From: Paracentrotus lividus
Taxonomy: Eukaryota; Echinodermata; Echinoidea; Camarodonta; Echinidae
Assembly (NCBI GenBank): GCA_940671915.1
Contig: CALNVZ010000174.1
Span: 74,139,831-74,203,830 of the forward strand
Direction: 5' to 3'
DNA: 64,000 nt
The translations under genes and the position numbers were made by a program. Below, piece by piece: positions 1 to 11,850 of the stretch. Position 1 is the first letter of the stretch. Each line of letters opens with the position of its first letter. The notes under the pieces were generated by a model. The model was not told where the DNA came from. It saw nothing but the letters and a program-made list of their open reading frames with translations, and searched no databases.

Positions 1-867
1 CCAACCCTTCACGTGGACCTTTTTCCAAAAAAGTCTTGTCAACCCCCTTGGGGCCCATTTTTGTCATTTTTTCTCATTTTGGGGCCATTTTTTGTTTTCC
101 CGGCCGATCAAGCCCCCCTCAGCCCTACCCCCAGGAAACGCGACTGAGGTGTACTTTTTTAATATTGTTCTTTGAGTTAAATCTATATTTCTGGGGACAG
201 GCTAAAGTCTCTTGTCTAGGGGAGGGGTTGAAGTAAAAAACGGGATTGGTGAAAATTCGGAATATTTTATTCCATCTTTATGCTGAAAACAAAAGAAATG
301 AAAAACCACCTTTAACCCTTAAATATCATAATTTTCCCCTAAAATTTTGTTTAGCCTTGATGACAAGGCTGTAAATAGTCATTATTGATAATATTTTATT
401 TTGATTTAGGTTTGGTTGAGATTTTACAATACAATTTAGGGAAGATAGAAATTTCCATGGTGCAAAAATGAATAAAATGTATGTTGAACCACCATCAAAA
501 TAAATTTTGACCCCTCCCCTAGACAAAAGAGTCGAGTCTGTAACCATAAAACTAGATTCAATTCAAAGAACAATAACAAATCTCCACCTCAGACGTGTTT
601 CCTTGGGGTAGGACTAAGGGGGCCTTGGTGGGTCGCGTGAACAAAAAAGGGCCCCAAAATTAACAAAAAATGACTAAAATGGCCATCTTCTGGGGGTGAC
701 AAACTTTTTTGAAGAAAAATCCCCGGGAAGGGTTGAGGGAACGTCCAAGATATACCCAGGATCCCAGAAAGAGAAAGCGGTGACAAACACATTCAAGAAA
801 TTAATAACGGAGCAACATAACGTCGCTTGAGCCAGAAAAAAATATTCCACTTTTATGACGAACAGTG
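1..867. mobile_element. Palindromic TA-flanked MITE, copy 1 (left end outside window)
   Basis: This is the right-hand ~870 bases of a ~1 kb non-autonomous DNA element. Its right end reads ATGACGAACAGTG followed by TA. The same sequence recurs at 25509-26521, 34037-35099 and 40015-40988. The element is an imperfect palindrome: the block near 90-150 (CCCTACCCCCAGGAAACGCG) recurs in inverted form near 590-625 (complement of CTACCCCAAGGAAACACG). Short open frames here are non-coding because they are not conserved between the copies. No transposase is visible. A TA duplication with CACTG ends suggests a Tc1/mariner-type driver, which is inference. Confidence 0.85.
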
Positions 868-889
868 TACATTTTATACCCTTCTGAAT

Positions 890-1096
890 TGGTATCTGCG
901 AGGGCGAAACGCGAGCCGAAAATTTGGGGGTTTTAAAAGTTATATGGAATAAATAAAGGGGCATTTTCTAGTACTAGAAAATGATAGATAATTGTGTATT
1001 ATAGACCCTATTTAGTATCCGAAGCGCGAAGCGCGAGCTGAAAAATTTGGGGTTTCTCAAAATATATTAAATAAATAAAGCGGTACTTTCTAGTAT
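890..1096. repeat. Two diverged copies of the GCGCGAGC-centred repeat
   Basis: Two units of ~125 bases each contain a core like GAAGCGCGAAGCGCGAGCTG, then AAAATTTGGGG, then a TTTCTAGTA tail (around 895-975 and 1020-1096). The same core recurs five times at 49300-50360, so it is a dispersed family. No coding potential is visible. Confidence 0.6.
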
Positions 1097-1098
1097 TC

Positions 1099-1288
1099 CC
1101 ACGAGGCCGATTTTTTTCCCCAGGAAGCCGAGGGCACACGAGGCCTCTTTTTTGTGAAATTTTGAGATTTTAGTTTTAAATATTTTCCTTATTTGTACTT
1201 TTCGTCACTAATGTATTTCTTTTTCTTTAAAAAATGGCGTTTGAGCAGTATATTGCAAAATACAATATGAGAAAAATCGGCCTCGTGG
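1099..1288. mobile_element. Small inverted-repeat element (~190 bp)
   Basis: The ends match as inverted repeats: CCACGAGGCCGATTTTT at the left and AAAAATCGGCCTCGTGG at the right. An internal CACGAGGCCTCTTTTTT block near 1137 partly repeats the end. The size and structure suggest a MITE. No target duplication was identified. Confidence 0.55.
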
Positions 1289-1382
1289 ACCCTCCCCCAC
1301 ATTAAAGGCCTTAGTTATGGTCGTTTAGAACCCAATAAAGCCTATTTCGCGCTTATTATTGAATAAAGTTGGGTGAAAATTG

Positions 1383-1520
1383 TACAAGCATCGGGCCTTA
1401 TTCCCTTCTCTTTCTCTCTTTTTCTTCCTTTCTTTTCCTTCTTTCTCCCTTTTTCTCCTCCCCCCTTTTTTTTTTTGGGGGGGGGGGGCCCGCCCCCCCT
1501 GGATCCGCGCCTGGCATAGA
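1383..1520. repeat. Pyrimidine-rich tract ending in a G/C-rich GGATCC block
   Basis: A C/T-rich stretch of about 70 bases runs into a T and G homopolymer and then CCCCCCTGGATCCGCGCC. A related GCGGATCCAGGCGGGG block starts the repeat at 53765, so this is probably an end of the same dispersed family. It is not coding. Confidence 0.45.
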
Positions 1521-1689
1521 CATTTGCAGTGTATGAATAATGAATATATGTGACACAACTAATGCCAGGATAGATCTGTCAGTAATGACTTCAAGTTGAC
1601 AATCAAAGATTTTTGGTTGTATGAATGTAATAACTGGCAGCGTTGGAATAACTTATCATTTTCCCTTATTTCCCTAAATATAAATGTAG

Positions 1690-1799
1690 GACCTTCATCT
1701 AAAGCCGTTGCCAATCGACGTCTCCCAGCTCAACCAGACTACAGACGCCAGCCACAGGGACGTGTTGATATGGGTGATATAGGAGGCAACGCCCAACCA
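1690..1799 (+). CDS. Internal exon of an unrecognised gene (penultimate visible exon)
   Basis: The exon is bounded by an acceptor (AATGTAG just before 1690) and a consensus donor (GTAAGT at 1800). Entering in phase 1 it reads 36 full codons, including PDYRRQPQGRVDMGDIGG, and leaves in phase 0. That matches the phase-0 entry of the exon at 7360-7602. The peptide is basic and polar with no hydrophobic segment, like a cytoplasmic tail or linker. The upstream exons lie outside the window or were not found. The ~5.6 kb intron between the two exons holds three DNA-transposon derivatives. I do not recognise the protein family. Confidence 0.6.
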
Positions 1800-1869
1800 G
1801 TAAGTCATATCTTTAGACTTTAAATAAATATCCACTTATTTTTTTATTCGTTGTGTATATATTTATATA

Positions 1870-2877
1870 CAGTGTGTTCCTAAAAAAAGAGGACCGAAGT
1901 TCAAAGGTCAGTCATTCCAAAAGTATATGGTTTATTCTTGTGATTCGTTTACTAAAATATCAAGTAACTCATCAGCTTAATTTGAGACATTGCTGACGTC
2001 CAAAGTGTAATGGGTCACAGAGTTAGGGTCTTTTTGAAGGCGATAGGCTACAAAACCCGTTTTTTCCAAGTTTGTGGTTTTTTCGGGTATGAAACAAACC
2101 TTTCTTAAGTAATTGGTGTCATTGGATCTCTTTCAGCAAGTTTCAATGAAATGTCATCTTCTTTGCTAAAGTGGATTTCTCACTGTAATGAGATGCGTTC
2201 TTAATTATGAGTCTCTGAGTCTCGGAGAGGTCACTGCGACGGATCCTGAGTCTCCAGGAAGTCGCGAGAAAACCAAACAAATGTCAACATGTTCAATATT
2301 TTAGTAGACTTCTTTCAGACGCAAGCAAGTCTCTGTGACGTCTCGGTGGGTTGCCGCGACGTCCCTAAAATATGCACGAAAGTATCACGACTTCTCAGAA
2401 ACTTTGTCGGAACTTGCTAGCGATTAAAAGAAATTCGAACAGGATTGACAATTTTTTCAGACTTTTTGTTCGATTTACCCAGACGCCCTAGAAGTCTCAG
2501 GAGACGTCACCACGACGTCACACGACTCCAGAGGCCCATAATAGTGAACCCATCTCATTGCCAGTGGTCCTTTGGAAAAATGAGATTGAATTTCATTTAA
2601 ACCTTGTGTGAAAAAATACCCCAAAACGATGAAACCAAAAACTAACAAAATTTTGTTTCGTACCCAAAAACCAAAAAACTTGAAAAAAACGGGTTTGTAC
2701 CTATTACCTTCAAAGGACCCTAACTCTGTGACCCATTACAATTTAGACGTCAGCAATGTCTCAAATTAAAGCTGATGAGTTACTTATTATTCTAGTAACT
2801 AAATCACAAGAATAAACCATATACTTTTGGAATGACTGACCTTTGAACTTCAGTCCTCTTTTTTTAGGAACACACTG
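1870..2877. mobile_element. Foldback MITE, ~1 kb, TA target site
   Basis: The ends are CAGTGTGTTCCTAAAAAAAG and its inverted partner, each next to TA (1868-1869 and 2878-2879). The inverted match continues inward for roughly 250 bases on each side, for example GTCAGTCATTCCAAAAGTAT at the left against ATACTTTTGGAATGACTGAC at the right. That makes a long hairpin rather than a short-TIR MITE. No transposase frame is visible. The TA duplication and CAGTG start fit a Tc1/mariner-type source. It sits in the intron between the exons at 1690 and 7360. Confidence 0.85.
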
Positions 2878-2883
2878 TATATA

Positions 2884-3878
2884 CAGTGGTGGCCAAAATT
2901 ATTAGAACACCTGAATCTACACTAAGTCTATGTGATTATCAATGCCCTAGTTCATTTGCCGAAATCAGATTAAAGATATCTTTTGTATGCCATGAGCTTT
3001 CATGACTTTTTAGCATTAGGTCTTACGTATATGTAGACACCAATTTTATATAGTTTCGACCATCTGGTAATGCGCAGCATTAAAAACAGTTGCGCTATGC
3101 GCTTTTGGTTTCCCCATAGACTTGTGATTAAACATGTAGTCCAAATGCAAAAAAGTAAAATGCCAATTACATATGCCGATTGCTCCAAAAGTATTTGAGG
3201 TGGAAGTATGAAACTTAGCAGGCTTATTCATTCTAATATACCTCAAATACATGCTAGGTTTCAGAAAATTTGGTCAAATGGGGAGGGTGGATTCGCCCCC
3301 ACCCTTGGTGGTGAGATGCCCAAAACAACCATGCCCATTGAAGGTTAAGACTATTTTTTCATTTAATGAAGACACTCCTTGTAAATGTATATTTTTTAAT
3401 ATGAAATTTCATGAGCAATTCAAATATGTTGAAATACTAAGGGTCATTGGAACGGGGGACTTAAATAGGGGCACTGAATTAAAAATTTGGGGCCCTTCAA
3501 AAATAATTTTAAAAATCCCAACATAAGATGTATCGTCTTTACCTTTTGTTGTTATGTATGCCATTTTTGACATCCTCAGGAAATTTCCTTTCAGAATTTA
3601 TATACTTTTGTAGGGAGAGGCTTAAAATGTTTAACGTTATGACACTTTGATCCTGAAAGGGGCAAGATTTTTTTGATTTTTCAATCGGTGGTGTAACATA
3701 AAAAAGGGCGACTTGGGGCGAGTTCTCAACGCATGGCTTTGTTATTTAGTTTTTAAAGCATAATGATAATATTCGAAGACATTCCAACCATTTTATAGGT
3801 ATTTAAATGGTCAACTGAATGAAAATTACTAAGATCATTTAAATATGCTTGGTGTTCTAATAATTTTGGCCACCACTG
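2884..3878. mobile_element. Tc1/mariner-like MITE (CAGTGGTGGCCAAAATTATT ends)
   Basis: The inverted ends are CAGTGGTGGCCAAAATTATT and AATAATTTTGGCCACCACTG, both flanked by TA (2882-2883 and 3879-3880). This terminal sequence closely resembles published Tc1-like inverted repeats as I recall them. It starts only 6 bases after the preceding element ends. The interior has short open frames but no DDE transposase motif, so it is non-autonomous. Confidence 0.85.
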
Positions 3879-4540
3879 TATATGTATATAATGTACATGT
3901 GTACCTATATTTGAGTCAGAATACAAATACACAGTGCGTCCCAGATAAAGAATACCTAAATTTTAAAGCCTCATTTAAAAAAAAATAATAACTTATATGA
4001 CATCTATTTCTATTTCATGTTAAAGATTAGGGTATAATTCTGGTTTCGGCCAGTAATACGAAACTTCTACCTGGGCTGCCATAATCAATGACTGAGCACA
4101 TAGGCTGTTAAAAACTGGTGTTAAAATCACCTTGTATAAGTTCTGGCCAGGAACAACCTATACCTTCCTGACGTAAACTTTCTCGAATGCATTCACAGGG
4201 GACAACGGGGTATAAATTCATGTAGTACTTCTGCCAAATCTTGGTTTAGGATGATTTTGACACACCTTATTTTGTAGTTTGTAAAAACCCAACTGCTAGG
4301 TCAACATTATAGCACATATCGTATCATCCAGTATGACATGTGGCTATGATTGATTTACCCTATTCCTTTTAAACTGATGTGGCTGAGTTACACGAGTGAA
4401 AATGACCACTAGATCTATCTTGCCATTCGTGGTAATAAAATATTTTGTTCGGTTTGGTGTCGGTTCCGGGTCGGTTTCACTGGTGTGACTCGGCTATTAC
4501 TCTTAACCCTGTCTTAACCACCAAACTACAACCGTATGCA
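3879..4540. other. Intronic sequence without recognisable feature
   Basis: This is AT-rich intron sequence between two transposon derivatives. A CACAGTGCGTCCCAGATAAAG near 3931 looks like a transposon end, but I found no inverted partner. Confidence 0.4.
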
Positions 4541-7267
4541 GGTGTCACATGCACCGTGTTGGCCCACCGTTCGCCACCGTTCTGGCCAAATTTGTGCACA
4601 CGGCGGCAAACGGTGAAGCACACGGTGAAGCGGTTGAAGCCCGTCCAACACGTTCATAGAAGCTCACTGGGCACCCGTTCCCAAGAGGATTTTCAAGAAC
4701 GGCCGAACTCTTGCCGGGTTATTTACCGGGTGATGACCGGGTATTTCAGAATGGTCTTAAACCGGACCAGTCGTTAAAAGGGCGCTATAAGGACTGAATG
4801 AGGACGCCGCACCCGTTTCATGCCCGTTTGTAGGACGGAGATAGACCGTCAGAGGTCGGGCAACATGAATCGATCCCCCCTTTCCTTTTCCGCATCAAGT
4901 ACGCCCCGTTGTGGCTAAACTTGCCAGCTCCTAGTAGGCCTACATGAAAACCACACGTGAAAACTATGTTTTTAAATCGGTTGTCCCCTTGATTGTTTAC
5001 CAACAAGATCAATCAATAACTGAATGAGTTTGAGTTAAAAACTAATACCCAGAGTTATATTTTACGAAACAAAAGTATAATATACCATGAGGAATAAATC
5101 ATATGACGTAAACAGGGAGATGATTATCAACTTTATTTGGGGGCTGGTTTACTCGGAAATTATAGCTTTATAGGGGGGGCCATATTTTGTCGCATTTGTT
5201 TCATTTATTTTAAGCCTCTGTTTCTGTTTTCATATCGATTCAGTTCTGGTTTAATTATTTACACTTTACAATAGATTTTATACAATATCGAATTGGTCGT
5301 ACTTATTAAATTGTTCTAAATTAGAGTTCTGAAAAGGTGGGAAAGCCTCAAAAAAATTTCCCCTACAAAGTTTCTTCATTTTTAATAATATTATTTTGAA
5401 TGTCTTGATTATAATTATTGATAGGGGGTCTGCGTTTTTGTACTTGGGCGTCCATCCCCTCATTATTAAAAATAAATAAATCATGGAGTAGGAGTCGTAC
5501 CATACGGGTCACTCCATCCATTCATATACAAGTCATTTATATTATTATTTATTTATTCTGGGGGAGGGGAGGGCGATAAGGGGGATTCTCAGTTTTAGGC
5601 ACTGCTTTTACCTAAATTTTCGGTCGGGAAATGCCTGGGTAAGTTTCTTTTTGTATTTCCGATTCTTTGTAGGCTTCCTTAAGAAGCGGTTCAATTTTGG
5701 TATCTCATTGCCATAACTATATACCCTACTGAAATTAAATTAATTACATGAATTATATACAATCTATGGCAAATGAAATGCGTTTTTTTTTTGACAACCT
5801 CAAAAGCGATTTCTCAGATATAACATACAATGTCATTTGCATGTATTTTGATTTATACAAATATTATATTAAGGTATTGTCTTAGTCCTGATTAATTTAT
5901 TTAATCACAGTAAAATCACTTAAAAGGGTCGTGCGTAAAACAATGAAAATAAAATTAAACAAAAAACTAATCCATGGATCATACAAAAATATCCAAAAAG
6001 CAGAATTATGAATGACGTAGGCATTTTTCTTGATGCGATTCTATAGATGGTTAAAATTTGGCTAAAAGAATATTGCAATGAAATGAATATGACAAAATAT
6101 TAGACAATTCATAACATATTGATTAAAAATTACTTTTATTATTATAACAATATTTCATTTGATATATTAAGATTTAAATATTTCAAAAGCATGGGGAAAT
6201 TTGCGTGGAAAAATGAAAATAATATTCAATAAAACTAATACATTTTTTTTTAAATGAAACGCGGGTATAAAGTATACATGTAATTTGGGCAAACGTTTTA
6301 GACCAAACTATCCTGGAGCTTATTAGGAAAGTAGTCTAATATTTATTTAAAAAGCTGTTATAATGAAACTTTAGAAACTAATGTCAAACAAAACAAAACA
6401 AACATGAAAAAAAAAAGAATTTACATTACTTTAGATTAAATGTTCATAAAAGGACCAAATTGTAAATTCTTCTGCCCGACAATGACACTGAAAGTATTTC
6501 TGAGATAATACCGTGTCTTTTGAAAGCTGCAATATCATTCCTCGCTGAGCTTGTGAAGAGACCGATGAGATCGAGAGCTACGAAAACAAAGGGCGGATTG
6601 AAGACTCCATATACGTGGTTTGAAGACACCATAAGGGTAGATCCACCAGTCCAGTCCATCACCATGCATGACCGCTTTGTGGACGGGTGTGGAGCGTTTG
6701 TTCCGTCCTCACACCATCCGCGTACCGACATCACAACGCCATTATACCGCCCTTACACCGGGCCTCCAACGGCTGGTGCCTGCGGTTCATGCCCGGCGAA
6801 AATTTTGAGCATGCCCGGGCATGCTCAAAACATTCGCCGGGAATGAACCGACGACAAAATCACGTGAACGTTTTTGACGGGTCATCACCGACCCACCGTG
6901 TACCATCACCGGGTATCCTCCGTGTCCCGTCGTTCGCATCAACCTGTTTTGCACGGTCGCGAACGGTGGAAAACGGTGAGTCACCCGGCGAAGAAAACAG
7001 TTTTCTTTTTCTTGTCAGAGAGCGGTAAGGCCGGTGGGCAAGCGGTAATCGCACGGACAAAAGTAAAGCATTGACTACATATGAGGACGGTCAGCACGGT
7101 ACCAGGCTGGCTAGGACCTGGTTTAGACCCGGTATAGAACGATACAGACCCGGTGAAAATGATGAAAAAATGTTATGTGGCCGGTGCCGTTCTATTGCCG
7201 TGTTACAAATGTTGGTTTTTCGGTGACCAGCGAAGGCTCGTTCACTTTACCCGGTGCATGTGACACC
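4541..7267. mobile_element. Candidate 2.7 kb element with GGTGTCACATGCACCG ends
   Basis: A 16-base terminal inverted repeat is exact: GGTGTCACATGCACCG at 4541-4556 and its complement at 7252-7267. The outer ~300 to 700 bases on each side are GC-richer than the surroundings and full of CCGGT/ACCGG-type subterminal motifs. The centre (5030-6430) is AT-rich. No transposase was recognised and no clear target duplication was seen, so the superfamily is open. Confidence 0.6.
6444..6734 (-). CDS. Unrecognised 96-codon open frame inside a transposon-like element
   Basis: An ATG-to-stop frame of 96 codons has a hydrophobic stretch near its middle (VFNPPFVFVALDLIGLF). It lies in the GC-richer right part of the 4541-7267 element. 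The opposite strand is also open across the same bases, so composition alone could explain it. No family was recognised, and it may well be non-coding. Confidence 0.15.
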   Translation of the reverse strand: MMSVRGWCEDGTNAPHPSTKRSCMVMDWTGGSTLMVSSNHVYGVFNPPFVFVALDLIGLFTSSARNDIAAFKRHGIISEILSVSLSGRRIYNLVLL

Positions 7268-7359
7268 ACCATTACACAAAAGTAATTGGTGAACCCTATA
7301 ATTAGTATTTTATCGCTATTCCCCCAATCAAATGTGATGATGACTTGCTTCTTTTGTAG

Positions 7360-7602
7360 ACATACAGCGGGGTGAAATACCAGGAGGTGAATGACGTTCC
7401 TTCTCAATACACTGGACCAGCAGGTGATCTCTACGCTACCCATCACTACTATCACTGTACTGAGACCCAGGACCAAGACACTGAGGGGCCTAAGGCCACT
7501 TACGGTAACAGCCACTACTACAGCCGCAATATCACAATAGATAAGAAGAAAGCATCTGAGGAATCGTTGGACAGGTACGCCTACGTGGAACCACTTCAGT
7601 AG
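7360..7602 (+). CDS. Terminal exon, tyrosine-rich C-terminal tail of an unrecognised protein
   Basis: The acceptor CTTTTGTAG precedes 7360. The frame enters in phase 0, matching the donor at 1799, and stops with TAG at 7600-7602 (80 codons). The peptide is polar and rich in Tyr and His, with motifs such as SGVKYQEV, DLYATHHYYH, NSHYYSRN and RYAYVEPLQ at the C-terminus. Regularly spaced tyrosines in a disordered, charged tail are typical of cytoplasmic tails of cell-surface receptors that bind SH2 or PTB proteins; that role is inference. No signal or membrane segment lies in these two exons. Codon use and the clean splice boundaries support a real gene. Confidence 0.65.
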   Translation, partial: TYSGVKYQEVNDVPSQYTGPAGDLYATHHYYHCTETQDQDTEGPKATYGNSHYYSRNITIDKKKASEESLDRYAYVEPLQ

Positions 7603-8304
7603 ACTGGTCCTCATTTAAATAGTCACCCAAATAGACAAAACCACTTCCAAACCAAAAACACACAGAATACAAATGTATATATCCGGAATTTCCAAGACTG
7701 TGGTATATTCCTGTGAGTTGGTTTGGTGTTGTTACAATGGACCGTAGTACAAGAAAGGAAAAGCTCATGTTCATCGAAACAGTAGTTTCTTCGAATCCCT
7801 TTTTTGGTTATCAAGTGCACATATTTTAAAAGTAGCAAAACACATGTCATGAAAAAACAAACCTTTATGACTTGCAATCATCAATGATTTCTTATGTACA
7901 TGTAGCTAGTTTGTATAATTGTAAATATGAAAGAAGTAGATAGAAAGCATACCATCCGTAAATGGTATAGAATTATGAATTTAATTACGGAGGGAAGGTG
8001 TTACGTTTTATTGTTATTGTAAAGTAAAAATATTGTTTCTCTGTTCTGTGGTTTAAAATGATAATTATATCATTTTTAATGCGATGGATATGTAAATTGA
8101 TGATTTAGATTTCCTTTACGGGTTCACCCTGTACTGCAAAAATAACCTTTTTTTTTCTTTTTTTTCCTTGCAATATAGATTCGTAACATTCGTTTCTTGA
8201 GATGAATATATCATAACTTAGAAGTTGGTAGATTTTTAAACATATTTATTATATTAATGTACATGATCTTTTGTCTTCCTCTTCGTTTAAACACAAAAAG
8301 GGAA

Positions 8305-8319
8305 AATAAAGGAAATAAA
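8305..8319 (+). promoter_or_regulatory. Tandem AATAAA polyadenylation signals
   Basis: Two AATAAA hexamers (8305-8310 and 8314-8319) lie about 700 bases after the stop codon at 7602, with no earlier strong candidate noticed. They would give the plus-strand gene a ~0.7 kb 3' UTR. A T-rich stretch follows from ~8575. Confidence 0.45.
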
Positions 8320-8806
8320 ATGGCCGGATCTAGTTATATTATGCTTTCAGAAATAAAAAAAGGACAAGTTTTCTCTTTGAGATGATAAAAATGCAATCGA
8401 CACTATGATTATGAATAAAAAAGGACGATATGACAATGTCACATAAAAAAGAATGCACGCACATGTAAACTTTACCCTTTTTGTTAGGAAACGTTTTGAG
8501 GTCTATGTAAAACTTTATTTCACTAAAATAATTCGAACAATAAATGTTTATTTTCAGAAACAAAAACGAGAAGAAAACTTCAAGTTTAATTTGTTTTTTT
8601 TTGTCGTTTTTTTGTTGTTGTGAGTTTTATTTCATGTTAAAAAAACAAAAAACAAAAACAACTTGTCCTAATCTCTTTTTTTTGTGTTTCATTATTATTC
8701 ATTTTTCAAAGTCCATTCTTACATTGTGAATGATCGTAGGTGAGAATAATTGCGAATAGACGATGATAGCGACATTTTAACCTGAAAGCACATTGATATA
8801 ATACCC
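8320..8806. other. No gene or repeat recognised
   Basis: AT-rich sequence with T and A runs (8590-8690). Nothing coding or structured was seen. Confidence 0.4.
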
Positions 8807-9822
8807 CCGTCACACTGAGCTCGTTCCTACTACGTCCTTGCAAATTTTGCCGAACGGGCATAGTCTGTGTGTAAACTGAGTGGACGTAGTAAATACTTCT
8901 TACGATCTATTTACGAACTTCATGGACTAGCTCGGTCGGATTTCCAAAAAAGTGTTAAAAAAAAAATCGGGCGTCCATCTCGTCCTAAAATTTAACGGGG
9001 TGGCACCGTACCTGAAACGAGATGGACGTACTACAAACGAAATCGCCGTACTTAAATCGTTCTAAAGATGTGCTAGGACGTCATACAAACGAGCCATTTA
9101 TTATTAATTATTCAAGTTCTAAAATTAAACGTAGTGACAACGTTCCTTAAACGGGTAGGACTTACTCTGAACGAGAAGGACGTACTACGAACATACGTTT
9201 CAATTTTTAAACAGAACGGCATGTCATAATTCCCGTCACTCTGAGCTAGTTCTCACTGCGTTCTAGGTAGTTCTTGGTGAACGGGCTCAATCTGTTTACA
9301 CACGGACTGAACGTACTGCAGACCTTTTAGAATCTAGTACAGACCGTTTACAATCTGTTTACGAACTTGGCGAACGGGCCCGAACGGAGAGAACGGAAAG
9401 GCATTCGATTTTTTTGAACATGTTAAAAAAAAATTCGTACTGGCTTCAAGTTCTAAATTAAACGTAGTGACAACGTTCCTTAACACGGTAGGACTTACTC
9501 TGAACGAGAAGGATGTACTATGAACATGGTATCTAACTTTTATCATGCTGCGCATAGGCACTTTAGTGACGATTTGGACGTGCTACGAACGGTATAGAGT
9601 GAACGAGCCGTTTACTCGGTCTGAACTGGATAACAACGTATTGCGGACGCGATAAAGACGGAATTGACGTAACGAGAACTATTTATGAACTGCCTAGTAT
9701 CGTATCTCAAGAAATTATTTTTCAAAGTTATAGGTTCCAACCCGACCAAAGCCCGTTCAGCAATTTTTTAAAGAACGGGCAAGAACGGGCAAGAACGCTA
9801 TAGAACGACCTCAGTGTGACGG
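8807..9822. mobile_element. GTCACACTGAG-ended element with internal duplicated end
   Basis: The left end CCGTCACACTGAGCTCGTTC has an inverted partner GAACGACCTCAGTGTGACGG at the right. A second left-type end, CCGTCACTCTGAGCTAGTTC, lies inside near 9233. The block TTAAACGTAGTGACAACGTTCC occurs twice, near 9126 and 9459. The element therefore looks dimeric or internally duplicated. It is dense in GAACG/CGTTC motifs. The GTCACACTG terminus is shared with the inverted ends at 33686 and 39516. Confidence 0.65.
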
Positions 9823-10660
9823 CCCCCTTACAGAGAGATAGCGAAAGAGAGAGAGAGAGAGTTTTCTGGTTATGATATGGCAAGAGTTTTAAAATTGCAA
9901 TCAATCCTAGTAAGATTTTAATCAATGCCTTTTTTGGTTGAAAATTACATTTATCTCTCCTCAAACTAAACATATTTGTATTGTAACGAATGCATTATAT
10001 ATAGATTAGACTTTGAAGTACACGAAAACTAGACAGGATTAACTTGGGTGTTTGCCATTTTAAAAAGTTGACCATGGTTTTATTAATTGGTATCAGTTCA
10101 CAACGCCATATTTGACTTGCGCTTGAGAAGTGATGTCTGTCCTTCCTGGTATGGAATATGATATTGTATGTAAACCCCTTTCAGGTCCCAGAAGCTCAGA
10201 CATGACAAATATCCATTTTTTTTTGTTTTGTTTCTGAAAGGTGATACGATATCAGTTCTGATTTGTTTGCAAGCAATCATAATTTGACATGTTTGCATTT
10301 CCTCTGTCATCAAAATTTACAACACAATGCAATATCAAACTAAAGAATACTTATTTCACACCCGTGTAACAAAAACAAATTCAAATAGACTCAATTTTTG
10401 GTTTAACTCCGTGTATGCTACATTATTTTTCATATTGCTCATTTGATAAATCTAAATAAATGTGAACATTTACAGAGAAATTACATTTTGTGATAGTACC
10501 CAGGGGACGAAAATGAATTAAATGTTGCAAATTCTTATTAATTTTCAATCAATACAATTATTACTTATTAAATTTTATGTAAAAGATAGGTTAAACTGGT
10601 ATCTCGCATTTAAAAAGTTATTGTTGAATGTGACATAATATCAATCAATATTACAAATAC
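9823..10660. other. No gene recognised
   Basis: A short (GA)n tract lies at 9844-9862. The rest is AT-rich sequence with no open frame of protein character. Confidence 0.4.
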
Positions 10661-10836
10661 TATTACTACTACTACTACAACAACAACTACTACTACTATA
10701 ACAACAACAACTACTACTACTACAACAACAACAACAACAACAACAACTACTACTACAACAACTACTACTACTACTACAACAACAACTACTACTACTACTA
10801 TTACTACTACTACTATTACTACTTCTACTACTACTA
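10661..10836. repeat. Trinucleotide microsatellite (ACT/ACA)n
   Basis: About 175 bases alternate between runs of ACT and ACA triplets. Because the period is three, it gives artificial poly-Val and poly-Ser/Cys open frames on the minus strand. Those are not genes. Confidence 0.95.
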
Positions 10837-11850
10837 GGCCGAGTAGAACGTCCCTGGTCATGTAGGGGAGACCGGGGACAATTGTAAATTGATTTATCAA
10901 CTTTATTATAGCTAAATGCTTGATTAAAACTAAATAAAACTAAATATGCATATCTTAGCTCGACATATGAATAGGTTTGGGTTAAGTAAAACAATTTATT
11001 TTAAAGCCATTATCATTTCAAAACCAGAGGTCAAGTGTTACAATTGCCCCTGAACAAGAGGCAATTGTAACACACCCAGGGGGCAATTATAACCCTTGAA
11101 ATTGTAACATCTTGTTTTTAGGCAAGTCCATGCTATTTGTTCCCGAGGTGGTGATTTTTCAACTTTTCGACCATTTTTGTGTCAAGTGTGTTAGTAAGGT
11201 TTTAAAATTACATATAATGTATCATATATCACTACAAAGTGTATGAAATAAACTTAATGCAAATGAGGTCAAAAGGTCATTTCAAGGTCAAATGACGTCA
11301 CAAGGCTCATTAATATTCATGAAAAAAATGATAAAATGCATTAAAAATGCTATTTTCAACCATTATTTCTACAGGTTTGTTATAGAAATACAACCAAAAA
11401 GTACATATTTTCTGTTTCAATATCATCTTGGCTTCCTCTGGTGAAAATATCACAAATCTAGCACATAACTTTCCATATTTTTATTCTTAAAGTATTCATG
11501 TCTCGGTAGTAGTCTCACCAAAGTTACTGAGCTGATGTAAAATAATATAGTTTTATTACTCGCCCTCCCACCTCAAGTAATGAAATAAAATATTTACTTT
11601 TTTTTAAACAGTAATGTGTTGTATTATGGTTCTTTTGTTTTATCAGCGGGATCTTTTTACACAACATGTTGCGACGCCTTGGCTACACCAAATATTTAAC
11701 GGAAAATATTTCATGGAATAATTGGTTAAGAGGATGAGACTACACTGTAAAAAATATTTGTATTTTTACAGCAAATCTGCTGTCAGCAGAGTCGCCATAA
11801 AAATGTAATTTAAAAAACAGTTTTGTTGTAAATTTCTCCTGCTAATAATT

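Noticed and set aside
7623-7877. Hydrophobic minus-strand frames at 7532-7877
   Set aside because: They lie opposite the last exon and 3' UTR of the plus-strand gene and have no splice or domain support.
10610-10994. Poly-Val and poly-Ser/Cys open frames on the minus strand
   Set aside because: They translate a trinucleotide microsatellite, and no flanking exon signal exists.
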